Of a DNA stretch of 31,576 nt, positions 1-11,330 are shown one piece after another (within the stretch, counting starts at the first letter, position 1; every line of letters starts with the position of its first letter). A program made the position numbers and the translations under genes. The stretch is from positions 18,189 to 49,764 of the forward strand of contig NW_003120435.1 of NCBI RefSeq assembly GCF_000003605.2, given 5' to 3'. Below the pieces are notes generated by a model. It was given only the letters and a program-made list of their open reading frames with translations. It was not told where the DNA came from and did no database searches. Source of the DNA: Saccoglossus kowalevskii. Lineage: Eukaryota > Hemichordata > Enteropneusta > Harrimaniidae.

Positions 1-1010
1 AAGGATGCTTTTGACAGCATCACATTTTGACATTTTGACATTATGCGAGGTTCAACCCTAGCTGAAAATGTCCCAATACTGAGACAATTGATGTTCTTTC
101 CCAAAGTTGGGATGGGAAACAAGCACTCAAAAATGGCTTTACAAAATTAATGAACAAGGTATATGCGAAGTTGAGATGAGACCAAGCTCGTGGCACATTA
201 TTCATTCCCATGTGGCAGTCGGCCTCTTTCGGACAGTGATATGCCCAGCTGACAATATATATGCAATTAAGTGGAACGAATGGTAAGATTAATACTTGTA
301 TGCGACCATGGCGTATTTAATGAAACTTTCAATTTCTATCCGGTGGCGTTACACATTTGTTTTGCTGAAAACGTTTTGGCATGAGAAGCCATGATGTAAG
401 AGTTATTAACAGAGTGTTTTTTGTTTCAGGTCTGAGCCTGGACGACGTCCTATTAGGCTGACGAAGTATTACTTTGTGAATCGCGCAGCGAAAATACTAC
501 GGTAACAATCAAGAACTTCGCGTACATCAATAATGGAAACACTATTATCGGCAAGGAAGGGTCACTTTTGTATTTTATTTCTTATTTGTTTGAATGTTTG
601 CTTAGTCTCCAACAGTCATGTTTACACAATTACCTATTACAGCTGGTTACAGTTATCCAACCATCCATCTTTTCACTGATAGTCTATCCCAGCATATATA
701 GCATAAGACTCTGTATCTGCGGAAATATTTTGAAGTCGCTTTTGTTAATTTGAAGTTAATTTGAGTTTTTATTTTGCTATGTTATTTAGGAAAACCACAA
801 GTCCTTTTTTATTTTCTCAGTTAAAGCTGAGCAGTGCAAACAGGGGTAATACAGTCGTTATTTCTAGACTCGATTGAGTTGTGTGCCGTTATGTTACACC
901 AGAGCGAAGGAGACGATTGTCAAACGTCTTGGGCAGTGCATGGTGATGATGCTTTAGATTTGGCATTCATTCTTTGCGGGCAGGAGGTGCAACTGCTGCA
1001 TCTAATGCAC
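1..1010. other. Noncoding flank, nothing recognised
   Basis: AT-rich sequence with only short open frames in either strand, none with a recognisable motif. No tRNA, tandem array or inverted repeat was found by eye. The left terminus of the THAP/YqaJ transposon relic could lie here, but I could not find a terminal repeat. Confidence 0.4.
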
Positions 1011-1017
1011 GTTTACG

Positions 1018-1163
1018 GCCAGGGCCAATCAGATACCGCCAAGATGGCGACGCTGTTGACTCGCTGGCTAGTCATTTGTCAATTTCGCAAACTTTTTAGG
1101 TGTACGTACGGGCCCGTTCTTTTTTTAATCTACGTGGCCGAACCTGGCATGAAACTTACCTTA
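1018..1163 (+). promoter_or_regulatory. CCAAT/YY1-type promoter and possible untranslated first exon
   Basis: A CCAAT box (GGCCAATCAGA, from 1022) is followed about 20 bases later by CCAAGATGGCGAC, a YY1-type core-promoter motif. Downstream, TTAT|GTAAGTGT near 1163 is a good splice donor, and TATTTATATTGCAG near 1665 is a good acceptor just before the THAP start codon. This suggests a 5' UTR exon and an intron of about 0.5 kb leading into the THAP transposase. The motifs are visible; their use as a promoter is inferred. Confidence 0.35.
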
Positions 1164-1684
1164 TGTAAGTGTGTGTTGTACATTGTCGAATGTGACGAGT
1201 CTAGTAAAGACTCATTACCACCGCGGGTACTTTGAAAGTTTTATAGTTAAAGTACCTGGAGGTCTCTTTTCGCATTTTTTCCGGAAGCCGCTGTATTTTG
1301 CTGATAGTTTTCACAAAAACGGTTAAGATTATTATTTGTTTACTGTTAATGCCTTTGTCTTTCTATGGGCAATGGTTTTCGTTGTCAAAATGCTAGAAAG
1401 TCGGTCATCTGCCACGACTCCCAAGTAGTTAACTTAGTTACACACACAGATCTTAGGTCCGCGTTACAACCATCCATTTAGTTTAATCCCTGCAGCCCAT
1501 TACGCATAAAAAATGATTCCATGGCTTGATTTATATTACAAAGTGATATCACCGGCCTCACATCGTCCTTGTACGCTTACCCATGTATAACACGATATAC
1601 ATGGAGTTACTAATACGCTGTTGATTATTTCTATGTTTAACTACAACATTTGTATTTATATTGCAGTGCATATTTGGGTAGAAC

Positions 1685-2813
1685 ATGCCCACAGTTTGCT
1701 GTGTACCGTGCTGTGAAGGTATAGGGTACCGTTTGGTTGATGGACATAACGTTACATTTTTTAGTTTCCCTAAAAATAAAAATATTTTAAAGCAATGGAT
1801 CTACGCAATAAAAAGAGATCCCGGCAAGAACTTTAAAATGAACAGTTCAACGGAAATATGCTCCCAGCATTTCACAGAAAAAAGACTTTGAGTATCCCCC
1901 GCCAAGAAGAGAAGATTTTAGTACATAATGCAGTGCCATCATCTTTTAAGTGGACTGGATCAAAGACACCTAGAATAAATCCAAGGGATGAAGCACGCAA
2001 ACGTATCGGTAGTCAAAACGACGTTGCAGTTACCAAAACAACCACTATCAACGAAACTGGTGAAAATATTGAAAAATGTGAAAAAGAACGACTTGACAAA
2101 ATAAGACAACTCGAAAGAAGTAAAAATAGTACAATATGAAGTCAAGGAGCTTAATAAATCAAAAATGAACGTTATGAATATAAATCAAATACTTAAAAAT
2201 GAAATTAAGAGTTTAAATAGTTAATTAGGAACTTTAGAAACATATGCAGACAGAATGAGTTTAGTGTAAGAAGATTTTTAAATTCAGATAAGAGTTTACA
2301 ATTTTATACTGGGTTTCCATGTACTTCTTTGTTTTAAAATTTATTTGAATTTTTAGATACAGGAGAGAATGCAGAAAATTTTATTTATTGGAAGCGTAGT
2401 AATCAAACACGTGGATTGCAATATGATTTATGTGGTCACAATGACAACAACAACAACAATTATTATAATAAGTTGGGAAGACCAAGGGAATTGGAGCCTC
2501 TTGATGCATTCTTTCTTGTTATGTGTTGGTGACTCTGTGATGGCAATATCTGATATACTTGCTGAGAAGGGGGTCTCACTCAATATTCCACCATTTCTAG
2601 AAAAGAGGGGGCAACTAGGGGCAGATGAGATCACTGAAACTCAAGAAATTGCACCAGAGAGAATTCATGTAGAAAGGGCAAAAATTAAAAAAAGTTAAAA
2701 AATTTCATATTTGGGATAGATTGTTTCCATTGTGTATGTTTGGTAGTGTGAACCAAATATATACAGTATGTGCATTATTGTGTAATTTCCATGACCCTAT
2801 TATTAGTGCATAG
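1685..2813 (+). pseudogene. THAP-domain DDE transposase relic, ISL2EU/IS4EU-like, internally deleted
   Basis: The first frame opens at ATG 1685 and gives a THAP zinc finger: paired cysteines CCVPCC, a conserved W in KQWIYAIKRDP, then C-S-Q-H. Two small indels follow within the finger, one in the A-run near 1880 and one near 1918, before the THAP-type box AVPSSFKWTGSK. A Lys/Glu-rich coiled-coil segment and a broken stretch reading FYTGFP and WKRSNQTRGLQYDLCG lead into GRPRELEPLDAFFLVMCW, typical of the helix-turn-helix part of these transposases. The sequence then jumps at about 2530 to the C-terminal end of the nuclease fold (GVSLNIPPFLEKRGQLGADE, then RIHVERA with the likely final Glu). The middle, which should carry the first two catalytic acids, is missing. 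A further frameshift near 2690 precedes the tail VNQIYTVCALLCNFHDPIIS and a stop at 2811. Family assignment is from memory of the motifs. Clearly non-functional. Confidence 0.8.
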
Positions 2814-3418
2814 AAATAAGTTTAATTATTATTATATGTCAGTATAATTTGTTAAATGTTACATGCCATAGTTTTGCAAAGTGGTGCACATTATTTTCTC
2901 TTTGGGTACAACCAGTCACTGTGCAGTCATGACTACATTTTTATAGTGCAATAAAGTAAATAGAATAAAAATACACAAGCTTTTAACTTGACATGTACAA
3001 TACTTCTAGTAATAAGTTATTAAATATTCTTACATAGTATATGAAAATTGAAAGTACATATTACATATAGTTAAAAATAAATATATGAAAAGTGTATGGC
3101 AGTGCATGATACTATATATTTGTTTGTATTAATATAATAAAAGTATTTGTAATAAAATTTCTTTAGATAATATTGTAATAAAATACAAAACATGTTGTAG
3201 AAAATTTTACACTTGAATTAAATATGCCTTGGTATGACTATCAGAAAACACTCTTTTTGAATAATTTATCAATTTAAATCAACCTCTGACTTTCTAATGT
3301 TCAAATTCCAAGCAGGCCAACTATATACATTTAATAAACAAGCAATACTAATTTAGCAGCTGGGTTTGTAAACCATTTTGGTGGCAGAATTGAACATATT
3401 TGCCTTGCAGCAGTTGTT
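2814..3418. other. AT-rich spacer between convergent relic genes
   Basis: Lies between the 3' ends of the THAP transposase and the YqaJ nuclease. Very AT-rich, with several AATAAA motifs on + (for example near 2950 and 3075) suited to 3' UTRs. No coding potential is seen on either strand. Confidence 0.5.
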
Positions 3419-5850
3419 TCAGTCACTGGAAGGATGTATTTTGTTATCATTAATTACACAAGGGCCATAGTAATTATTGAAAAATAATGATAGTTTGCAC
3501 ATCATGTCATGCCAAAAAGAGTGTTGAAAGAATTATATTTGAAGCCCTGAGTCCCTTGTGTGTGTATACAATAAAATCACACCATTTGGCATCAGTTATG
3601 TTTATTTGACCCTGAACTTGGTAAAAATACCTATGTAACCATTTTAGTTTTGGTTTATTACCAATATTCTCACAACAGAACTTTGGATCAAAACATGCAT
3701 CCAAAGGAGTGATGTTTTTCTTTGTTTCTGGACATTTGACCTCACAAATTCCAAATGCAGGCTGTACACCTTTGTCGATGACCTTTCCATCAGGGGTGGC
3801 AGCAAGGTGGCTAACAACTGATTCACACTTAAAAACTGATATATATATCTTAATTGAGACTATGCATTTGTAAGCTCTATTTTCAAATGTGTGTCCATGT
3901 TCTGTATATGTAGACTTGAAAAAAAATGGCTTATACAATCTCTGTATCAAAATTATGTTGACGATTACAAATATCATAAAATGTAGATGCAGTTAACCTT
4001 GGTTTGTGGTGCTTCCACCACTCACTGCAATCTGCTTGTTGTCGTGTATTAGCCTCTATGTTTGAGGCAGTTGGCTCATCAACTTCAAGGGATAAGAGCA
4101 ATTGTTTTAAGTCATTAGAAGAGTTCATCGAAATATTTGATAAAGGAAATTTTAAAAAATTTAAAGGAGTGAACGTGTAAGCATGAATTCTTGCAAGAGT
4201 ATCAACTGATGTGTCTGCAGAAAAATTTGCCTCGGTAAAAGCAAGTTGATAACTTACAACTGAGCCTCGTGGCATTTCCCCAACTCTAGTATCACACATA
4301 TCAGTATTATCACCTAAAGGTGTTACCAAAGTAGCACCACCCATTTTTGGATTTGGATTTCTCTCTGTACATTTGGATTTAAGTGTAATCTCATTGTTGA
4401 CATGTATGATATCACCCTTTACTGCTTTGTACAATGGACTGAATTATCACTGCAGTTACTACCAACCTTTAACTTTTTCACATATACTTCCATAGACGGC
4501 TGAAGATCAATACCATCAGTTCTTCGTCTGTTCCATCTTTGCAGCTTAGATGTTATTGGTAAATCATAAGAATAATTATTTGAATCATCAGTGGTGTTCT
4601 TAAAATTATACAAAGAATATTCACATATACGACACATAAGACCAATCAAATGATTACAATGACCTGATTTACCAGCTACACATGTACCATGTACCACTTC
4701 CCCTGTAATTAAATGTAAACAAAGAGTAATTGATGTGGCTTCTTGGATTTACTATAACTAGGACTACACTTAGTTTTAAACAAAAAATGAAGTCCAGAAA
4801 CAATATCAAATAAATATTTGTCGTGATTGAAAATGTTCCCACGCTGAAAAGCTGTTGGTTCTGCTTGGTCTTTTTTTTCTTTATGCAAGGTCTTACCCCC
4901 AGTGGCAACTTTTACATCCATCTGTGCACAAGAGAAAAGGGGTAGGTTTTCAAGAGATGTACCCCATCCAGTCTGAGGGTAAGAAACTGCAGCAGTCGTT
5001 GAGGTTGAGGTTGATCAGTTTGTCCAATTTTCTGCTTAGTGTACACATTATTTAGGTCTTGATCCACAATCTTTTTGTCAAATTTATTTACCATGAAGTG
5101 AATTACCCTGTTAAAAAATCAAACAATTCAATTGTTTAATGCTTTGTTTCTTGAAACAGGTAAAGAAATACATTAAATTTAAAAAATGAATTTTGTCCTA
5201 AAGACAACTTATGGTTTACTGGATATATTATATTTAATGGATAATGAAATAATAGTACAGATGTGTGTAATACGAATATTTAGCAAAGGTAATGCAGGTA
5301 ATAACATCACATTCTACAAATTACAAATATTTCCAGAACTTACCGAGCAACAAGCTCTGTTTTGGTCGGTCCCCACGACACAGCAACCAAAACCTCAATT
5401 CATCGTTGCAAAGCCTTGCAGGGTTCCTACCATTCAATGACGCACCTGGAATATCATTTTCAGGTCCAAGGCCATATTTGTTGCTAGGTCTACAAGCATA
5501 AAATAAAATTTTATACACAACCTTTTCTGAATTTTAAATTGAAGCTCTGAAAAAATTAACTATATTATTCTCATTTACACATTTTTGAAAAAATGATATG
5601 TCCGTCAGTACATCACGTCCATACATCATACGTGAACGTTCATCTCGTATACTTTTGCCAACTTGCGCCACCGGGCGTCACTTCACGGAAACAATGCTTG
5701 ATAATAAGTTGTAATTGCACACACTCAGTAAAACAAATACATAAGCAAAACGAAATAAATCAATTTCTTACCATTAAAACATCAGTCTTGAAGCTGTCAA
5801 TGTTTACATTTAGAAAATCCCGGGCAACCCTGGTTGCTAAACTCACTAGC
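3419..5850 (-). pseudogene. SWIM zinc-finger + YqaJ (lambda-exonuclease-fold) nuclease relic
   Basis: Read from high to low coordinates. A short exon ends at donor 5772 (...SFKTDVLM). The exon 5483-5344 reads NKYGLGPENDIPGAS then NDELRFWLLCRGD, a SAP-like segment usual at the N terminus of these proteins. An exon beginning near 5108 runs on to a SWIM-like finger, HGTCVAGKSGHCNHLIGLM, in which the first Cys of the C-x-C pair is absent. The YqaJ domain follows: PRLTAS, then ATPDG (Asp near 3790), EVKCP (Glu near 3743, Lys near 3737) and YQVQGQ near 3615, the D...E-x-K nuclease signature. Frameshifts near 4712, 4425, 3930 and 3520 each require a change of frame to recover the next conserved block. 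YqaJ nucleases accompany THAP transposases in ISL2EU-type elements, which fits the convergent neighbour. The role of the nuclease in transposition is unknown to me. Non-functional here. Confidence 0.8.
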
Positions 5851-5872
5851 CTCGATTTCGATCGCAAAATAG

Positions 5873-5878
5873 CACGTG
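5873..5878. promoter_or_regulatory. CACGTG E-box between divergent genes
   Basis: A perfect palindromic E-box (CACGTGAC context) lies 26 bases before the ATG at 5904 and just upstream of the first recognised minus-strand YqaJ exon. It could belong to a compact bidirectional promoter. Function is inferred from position only. Confidence 0.3.
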
Positions 5879-5903
5879 ACTGGATTTGCATTCACCAATA
5901 CCG

Positions 5904-6503
5904 ATGGTGGAGATTGTTCGGGGTATGAAGAAGAAAACTGTTTGGTGTTCTTGTGCTTGGTGTCCTGTAAATGAACCTTCCTTGAAGGCTACTGAACGCA
6001 TCTGTTGTAGAAGCACAGAATATTGGAGTGAGAGGTTATTCGAAAATGAAAATAGCGCTTGTATTGTGCAGCACCCCGACTTCGAAGTAATTTGCACCCA
6101 TTGCGGTGTATTGGCAATGGCGTATGTAAGGAATCAATTGGACAGGAAAAAAACACCAATGTTGGGACAAGCACAATATTTGTGTATACCTACGTTCACT
6201 TGCTGTCTATTCCATGTCGGCCTTTCGAACGTGAACAATTTCGGTACTTGTGAACGATGTCTGGCATATCGGAAGACAATAACGAAAGTGTATTGTAAAC
6301 ATTTTACTGTTGCGTCACTGAAATCGACACCCTTTGACAAACCCATTAACACATATGCTGGCCGAGTACGGTCACTGGCCGTGATCGGTCACTGGCCGAG
6401 TAGAATTCTGGCCGAGTTCGGTGGTCACCAACACCGTCCTTGGTCGTTTTTTTTTTTTTTTTTTTTTTTGCCGTTGACCCTGTTGCCCCGGTCTGATCTA
6501 TAA
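5904..6503 (+). CDS. P2X7 'ballast'-type cysteine domain protein, degenerate C terminus
   Basis: The frame has a stop at 5877, so ATG 5904 is the first usable start. The first 75 residues read MVEIVRGMKKKTVWCSCAWC, then ERICCRS and CIVQHPDFEVIC with a following hydrophobic helix. This C-x-C-x2-C ... CC ... C-x3-HPDF-x3-C pattern matches the zinc-binding cytoplasmic domain of vertebrate P2X7 receptors, which also occurs as stand-alone proteins in invertebrates. No P2X channel segment is present. After about residue 90 the expected tail is not recognisable, and the frame runs into a tandem GGCCG-containing repeat and a poly-T run, so the 3' part is probably not genuine protein. It lies head-to-head with the YqaJ gene. 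The N-terminal domain is fairly sure; completeness is doubtful. Confidence 0.55.
   Translation: MVEIVRGMKKKTVWCSCAWCPVNEPSLKATERICCRSTEYWSERLFENENSACIVQHPDFEVICTHCGVLAMAYVRNQLDRKKTPMLGQAQYLCIPTFTCCLFHVGLSNVNNFGTCERCLAYRKTITKVYCKHFTVASLKSTPFDKPINTYAGRVRSLAVIGHWPSRILAEFGGHQHRPWSFFFFFFFLPLTLLPRSDL
6356..6426. repeat. Short imperfect tandem repeat (CGGTCACTGGCCG)
   Basis: CGGTCACTGGCCG occurs twice in close succession, and CTGGCCGAGT three times. It follows the P2X7-like domain and is followed by about 22 consecutive T at 6447-6468. It may mark the decayed edge of a mobile element. Confidence 0.5.
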
Positions 6504-7300
6504 ACTTGTTTAGTCGGCTATCACTCGACTTGAAATATCATTACAAGACGAAGTTTGTTTGATCGATAGTAACGGAGTGTGAATGGTCGATACTGCGTTG
6601 GCAAAACGGCTCGTCACTGATGCTGTGTTTCGTAGCAGGGCGCGAACGCGCGCACGGATTGATCTACATTCTTAAATTTGATTGGTTAATAATTATCACC
6701 ATGCATAACTACAGAGAGTGTATTTTCTGGTTAGCAGCGGTTGTGTTAGATTGGAATAGATTCCGGGAATAGATTTATGCTTGTGGCCTGTTAGTTCTTT
6801 ACGCGTCTCATTCTCCGCTGCCACAAGCTAATCTGATTGGAATTGTTTATTAATAAATAGTTGTGTTTCAGATAACGATATATCATCAGCTTGAAACACA
6901 TTATATATACAAGTCAGCATGTAGTTTGAGAGTTGTGCGGTATATCGTTTGAATCAATAAATCCAAAAAATACCCCATTGACACAAAGCACCGCCATCAT
7001 GTGTCAATAACTTGTTTTCAACACCCTGCAAGTACAACATGGTGTATGTTAAATATTTTAAAAAGCAGTAATGTAATAATGTTAGGTGGTTTTGCTCAGT
7101 TCGTGACCTTAACTAGCTGCTAAAACACGCAACGACTATTATTTGTCTGAATGTCGAGAAAATAACCTTGTTTAGGAAAAGAAATGTAATATCTTAGCCA
7201 ACCTAAACATGGCATAGGCAATATAATGTCCGTAAAATTGAAAGATACGTGACTTTCGTTTTGTTTTTAAATTCAAAGTACATTCGTATATACAACTAAC
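6504..7300. other. Noncoding, nothing recognised
   Basis: No frame with recognisable protein on either strand. A GC-richer patch at 6635-6655 (GGGCGCGAACGCGCGCACGG) stands out from AT-rich surroundings. The missing 3' exons of the DUF7869-like gene would be expected here but were not found. Confidence 0.4.
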
Positions 7301-7301
7301 T

Positions 7302-7476
7302 ATATGTTAAATCGGGGAGGGTCGTCACCTGCGCATGCGGAAGACAGCCATGGCGTTTCGTTGTTTACAAACAAAGTTCTACCCACGAGCCATTGCGTTT
7401 TTAGCGTGTGTTGTTATCATCGATTGAAACCTCAATTACCGCACGTGCGCAGGTGACAACCCCTCTGCTTTAACAT
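7302..7476. mobile_element. Fold-back (MITE-like) element with about 25-bp inverted ends
   Basis: The left end, ATGTTAAATCGGGGAGGGTC followed by GTCACCTGCGCATGCGG, pairs with the reverse complement of the right end, ATGTTAAAGCAGAGGGGTTG followed by TCACCTGCGCACGTGCGG. A few mismatches and an indel separate the arms. About 100 bp lies between the arms, which contain an NRF1-like GCGCATGCG. It abuts the last detectable exon of the DUF7869-like gene. No target-site duplication was identified. Confidence 0.5.
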
Positions 7477-7498
7477 CGTATGGAAGATCATTTATTAC

Positions 7499-9232
7499 CT
7501 TTGGATCATCCCAAAATTTGAAGTGTGGCACATTTGTTTTTTTGTTGTCCATACTGTCGAAAATAATATTTAATAACTTTTTGGGGGTTTCTTGCAGCCT
7601 CTGCCCGACGGTGACCATATCCCTGCCGCAGTGATCTAAATAATACAAACCAAAATAATACATGTACATTATTAAAATACATTTTAGTGTCTTTAACTAT
7701 CATCACGTGATTGATTTTTAAACGGTTTGATTAATGAATGACATTCAGTAATTAATGTTATTTCCAACGGCCATAATGGAAATGATTCATTCATGCGAGT
7801 CATTAAAACATTTCATAAACTTCGGACCTATATTAGGAACATAAATGAAAAGAACATAATCTATATACTATAAAACTATAATCAACAAATAAGACAAAGA
7901 AACAAATGTAATTACTTACGAAGACGTTCTAAGATGATCCGTTTTTTTGGGCAAGAAGAGTTTCCCTGACTTCTTCATTTCGCTGAGGTGTCTTTTAATG
8001 CCGTACATTCATCACACTTCGTCATTCTACACACCTATAGATAATTGAAAACAGTCATTTAATTGAATTGGTCACATTAATCAATTTGAATTTAGTAGAG
8101 GCCAAACTGTGTATTGCGTAATACAAAAAGCAGACATACGTAAACTTAGGTATCCCCATTTGATACATTATATTGCTCGAATTATACATGTATATGTACC
8201 ACAGTTTAAGACTAAGATACGCGCACGCATGCAGGTGTATAAATTAACACCGCTTCTGGTTTAGTTTATTAACACCATATAAAATACGTACCTTTGGAAT
8301 GATATTAAGCCTTTGCACTCCTCAGCCCAAATAGCGTAAAATCTTTTATCGCCAACAATGTCCATGTCGGGATATAATATTTAGTATTTTTTAAAAGCAT
8401 ATTTAAATTGTTGAACATACTGGTAACATTGTCTTTTCACTATCAGGTGTTTTATCGCCATATTTGTTAATAAAATATCCTATGTGTGCTCTAGGCAAGC
8501 CATCCTAAAATTTGACACGCACACAAAAACATAACAAAATGAAATAACCAGGTTACAGCGCAACAAATGAATATTCGACATAGCAATGAGTCAATTGTAG
8601 TATAGCCTTAATATAAATTTACTTTCTTATCTCGTATTTTCACTGTGTGGTGTCAATGGAGGAGATATAATGTACATTCATCGCTATAATGTAGTTCTGT
8701 TCTGAATTAAATTATAGAAATCAATGTACATTATAACCCCCAATTGACAATATTCTTGGTAATGTTATATACTACCTCTTTCACCATGAACGACATTTGG
8801 CAGACCTTCTATTCATACATAACCTTTACGTATTTCTTCTTTATACCGATGATAAGTCCTTAATGGAATTCCTAACAGTGTACACAAATCAGTACTGTGA
8901 ATACAAATGAATATGTTTACTTGCTGCTTTAAATTTCAATAATCAGTTTTCAAATGGGCACAAGAAATCGTCATGTGTGTGTCAGAGAAACTTACCTGCA
9001 AACAATTATTCCCTCTATTAAAAATATGTTGCATTTGTTGTGGGTACACGATGTCAAATTGTACAGGTCAAGCAGGCGATTTCTTGTTTGTGCAGAATGC
9101 AGTTTCTTTTGCCACTCCTTGATAACATCACCAGTTACAGTTTGGCAATACGGTTTTTATTGCAACAATGTTTAAAGGCTGCATTAGCAATATTGCATTC
9201 ATCCAAAGCTCTGTCAGTCGTTTTTCGTTTTG
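7499..9232 (-). pseudogene. DUF7869-like (putative TE-derived) protein, six exon fragments
   Basis: Six splice-bounded pieces read in order. 9232-8996: RALDECNIANAAFKHC, then VTGDVIKEWQKKL (frameshift between). 8894-8776: LCTLLGIPLRTYHRYKEEIR, an in-frame stop, then LPNVVHGERG. 8504-8421: GYFINKYGDKTPDSEKTMLP. About 8365-8292: GDKRFYAIWAEECKGL. About 8034-7920: MTKCDECTALK, then after a shift SEMKKSGKLFLPKKTDHLR. 7635-7499: LLNIIFDSMDNKKTNVPHF. The order of a helix-turn-helix-like block with HGxxG, 'GD+xPD', 'F..IW..EC', 'KC.EC..LK' and 'I.DxMDxxKTxxPHF' is that of the DUF7869 family as I remember it. Five of the six have clear GT donors; the fourth lacks an obvious AG acceptor. The downstream half of the family is absent. 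The stop, two frameshifts and the lost acceptor indicate a dead copy. The family's role is uncertain; a transposase-like origin is an inference. Confidence 0.6.
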
Positions 9233-10169
9233 CTGCAAAATTTAATAGAGTTGAATTAATGTTGGGTTATGATGGATAAGTTTTTAAATGCGATATGGCG
9301 GAAACTGCAGCAGGAAATATTTGTACTAGACGTCCCCATTCAGTACTATGTATATCTAAACTTTCAGTTGTATTGGTTGAAATCTCAAAATTGGGTGCCA
9401 ATGTGTTAACTTTTCAGAAATAAAAATTGTCCAGATATGCCTTGTAGGTAGTTGTGAGAACCATTAATGAACCTCACTGAGACACTGAGAGTCGTGTGCA
9501 AATACATTGCTTACAATTTCGATCACACGGAAAGACTTTCTGTCACGTTGTGTAGCCATAATGCGTAAAACAGATTTTTATAACTTGAATACAACTGACA
9601 AACTTCCTTGCCGTTGTGTTGGGTGTTTGCTAGACGCAGGGGGATTCAGCTTTCCTTTTCTCTGCCCGTGTGTCACGATAGCAGTGAAGGTCAGTAATGG
9701 ATGGAACGCCAACCATGATCACTATAATTTGACTGATCGTAAATAATTTTTGAACCCAATAGTATTGATCAAGATTAGCAGAAAGTTACACGGGACCGGA
9801 TTCTGCCTTAGATTTCGATTCTGCCTGGCTTTGTCTATGGATGAATATGATGCACAAAGATAAATTGAACTTGCATTTATAAAAATCAGAAAGGGTCCTG
9901 TTTTTCCGACAAACTGAAAAAATGGCTGCACCACTCTTGTAACTGGGCATGTGTACTCGCCACACTGATAAAACCACATACATTTGATGTTTTTAGTCGC
10001 TGTATCACGACATATTAAATCTTTATATACTAAAACTCGCAAATATTCAGAACTTCCAATGAAATATTACCAGTATTTTTATGACAGAATACGTTATACA
10101 CAATATGCAGTTTAAGCCACTCACCAAAGTCAAATATTTGTTATAAATTAATTAATGCAATAATTAGCT
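9233..10169. other. Noncoding, nothing recognised
   Basis: Short open frames on both strands (for example 9507-9746 on + and 10042-9722 on -) contain no family motif and no splice-site support, so I do not call them genes. Confidence 0.35.
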
Positions 10170-11330
10170 AATTGTCATGCATGGAATGAAAATCTAATCA
10201 GCACATCTACTCGTCATATATTAGCTGTGTGCCTAATTTCATTTGAATTGAAATCTTGAGGATCTTGAGTTATCAGTGGAACAAATTTTAATCACAGCGC
10301 CACAGACACCGGAACCATATAAGCTCAGTTTCACAAACAGGAGCTAAAAATGTCATCATGGACATGCATAATGTTTGGGTTCAAATTTGAAGAAAACTGA
10401 CAAATCCTGTTTTGCCATTCGGCCAACTTTGATCTGATCAGCGACAAACTAACATAAACAAGTATGTGCCAAAATATGAATAACAAGTCATTGTCAATGA
10501 CATAGCTCCCGTCATGTGACTTTGTCAAACAATGAAAAGCAGTCAGTTTATGTTTGAATACAATGTATTGGAATAGTGATTAGCATATTAACTACAAATG
10601 TGCATGAAACAGGTATAAAGACTAAGTTTGAATGAAATTGCTCAATGCATGCTCCAGAAACTTCAAATGACATGTCCATATGTTGATTTTTAAGACATTT
10701 ATTGTCTGTCAGTTGGTCAACAAAATAAAACAAAGCGATATCTTGCCTTCGTACCAAATTTAACCCAAATCTGTACAATCATCTTTGTAAAATGAGCATA
10801 ACACTCACAAAAGGGCCACCAGTCCGCCATTTTGAATTGCATCACCAAAAAAATGACGTACATCAGTAATATACTATGACTGATGTCGATTCGAAGTTTG
10901 AATGAAATTGGGGAAGGCATGTCCAAGAAACGGTTGATGACATGTCCAAATGTTGAATGTTGGTGTTTTCTTGGACGAAAATGGCAGTCAGTTGATCACA
11001 GTCAACCAAATCAAAAACAAATCGATGTGCACATGTCTCCCATAATGACTTGTCTTTCCATGCGTCTTTGAGAAATGACGACGAACGGAACCCAAAACAC
11101 GGCAGGTATGGACTGGCCGGATTGAGTTGAAAAAGATGAACTTCAGTAAGCCCATTTGAATTTGATTGTGTCGAAAATGAACGTGCATTTGCCTGATATG
11201 ATGTCCGATGTATTTTTGTAGTTTGAACATAATCGGTCAAAGCATGTGTGAGATACGGCTAGATATGCATGCATGTGGAGAGGAACCTATATGCTTCTGT
11301 TGTAGACTACGTGTGAACGGTCATTAATAA
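10170..11330. repeat. Diverged dispersed/tandem repeat block
   Basis: Two related blocks about 265 bp apart share the same order of words: AAGTTTGAATGAAATTG (10624 and 10894), ATGACATGTCCA with ATGTTGA just after, CAGTCAGTTG, and a CAA-rich AACAAA stretch. The segment also contains sequence resembling dispersed invertebrate repeats (GATCTTGAGTTATCAGTGGA; GCCACCAGTCCGCCATTTTG). The latter has a weaker inverted counterpart near 23136-23160. All open frames inside are short and unrecognised. Confidence 0.5.

Noticed and set aside
834-1235. 133-codon + frame
   Set aside because: Starts at GTG, spans promoter-like motifs and a splice donor, and shows no known domain.
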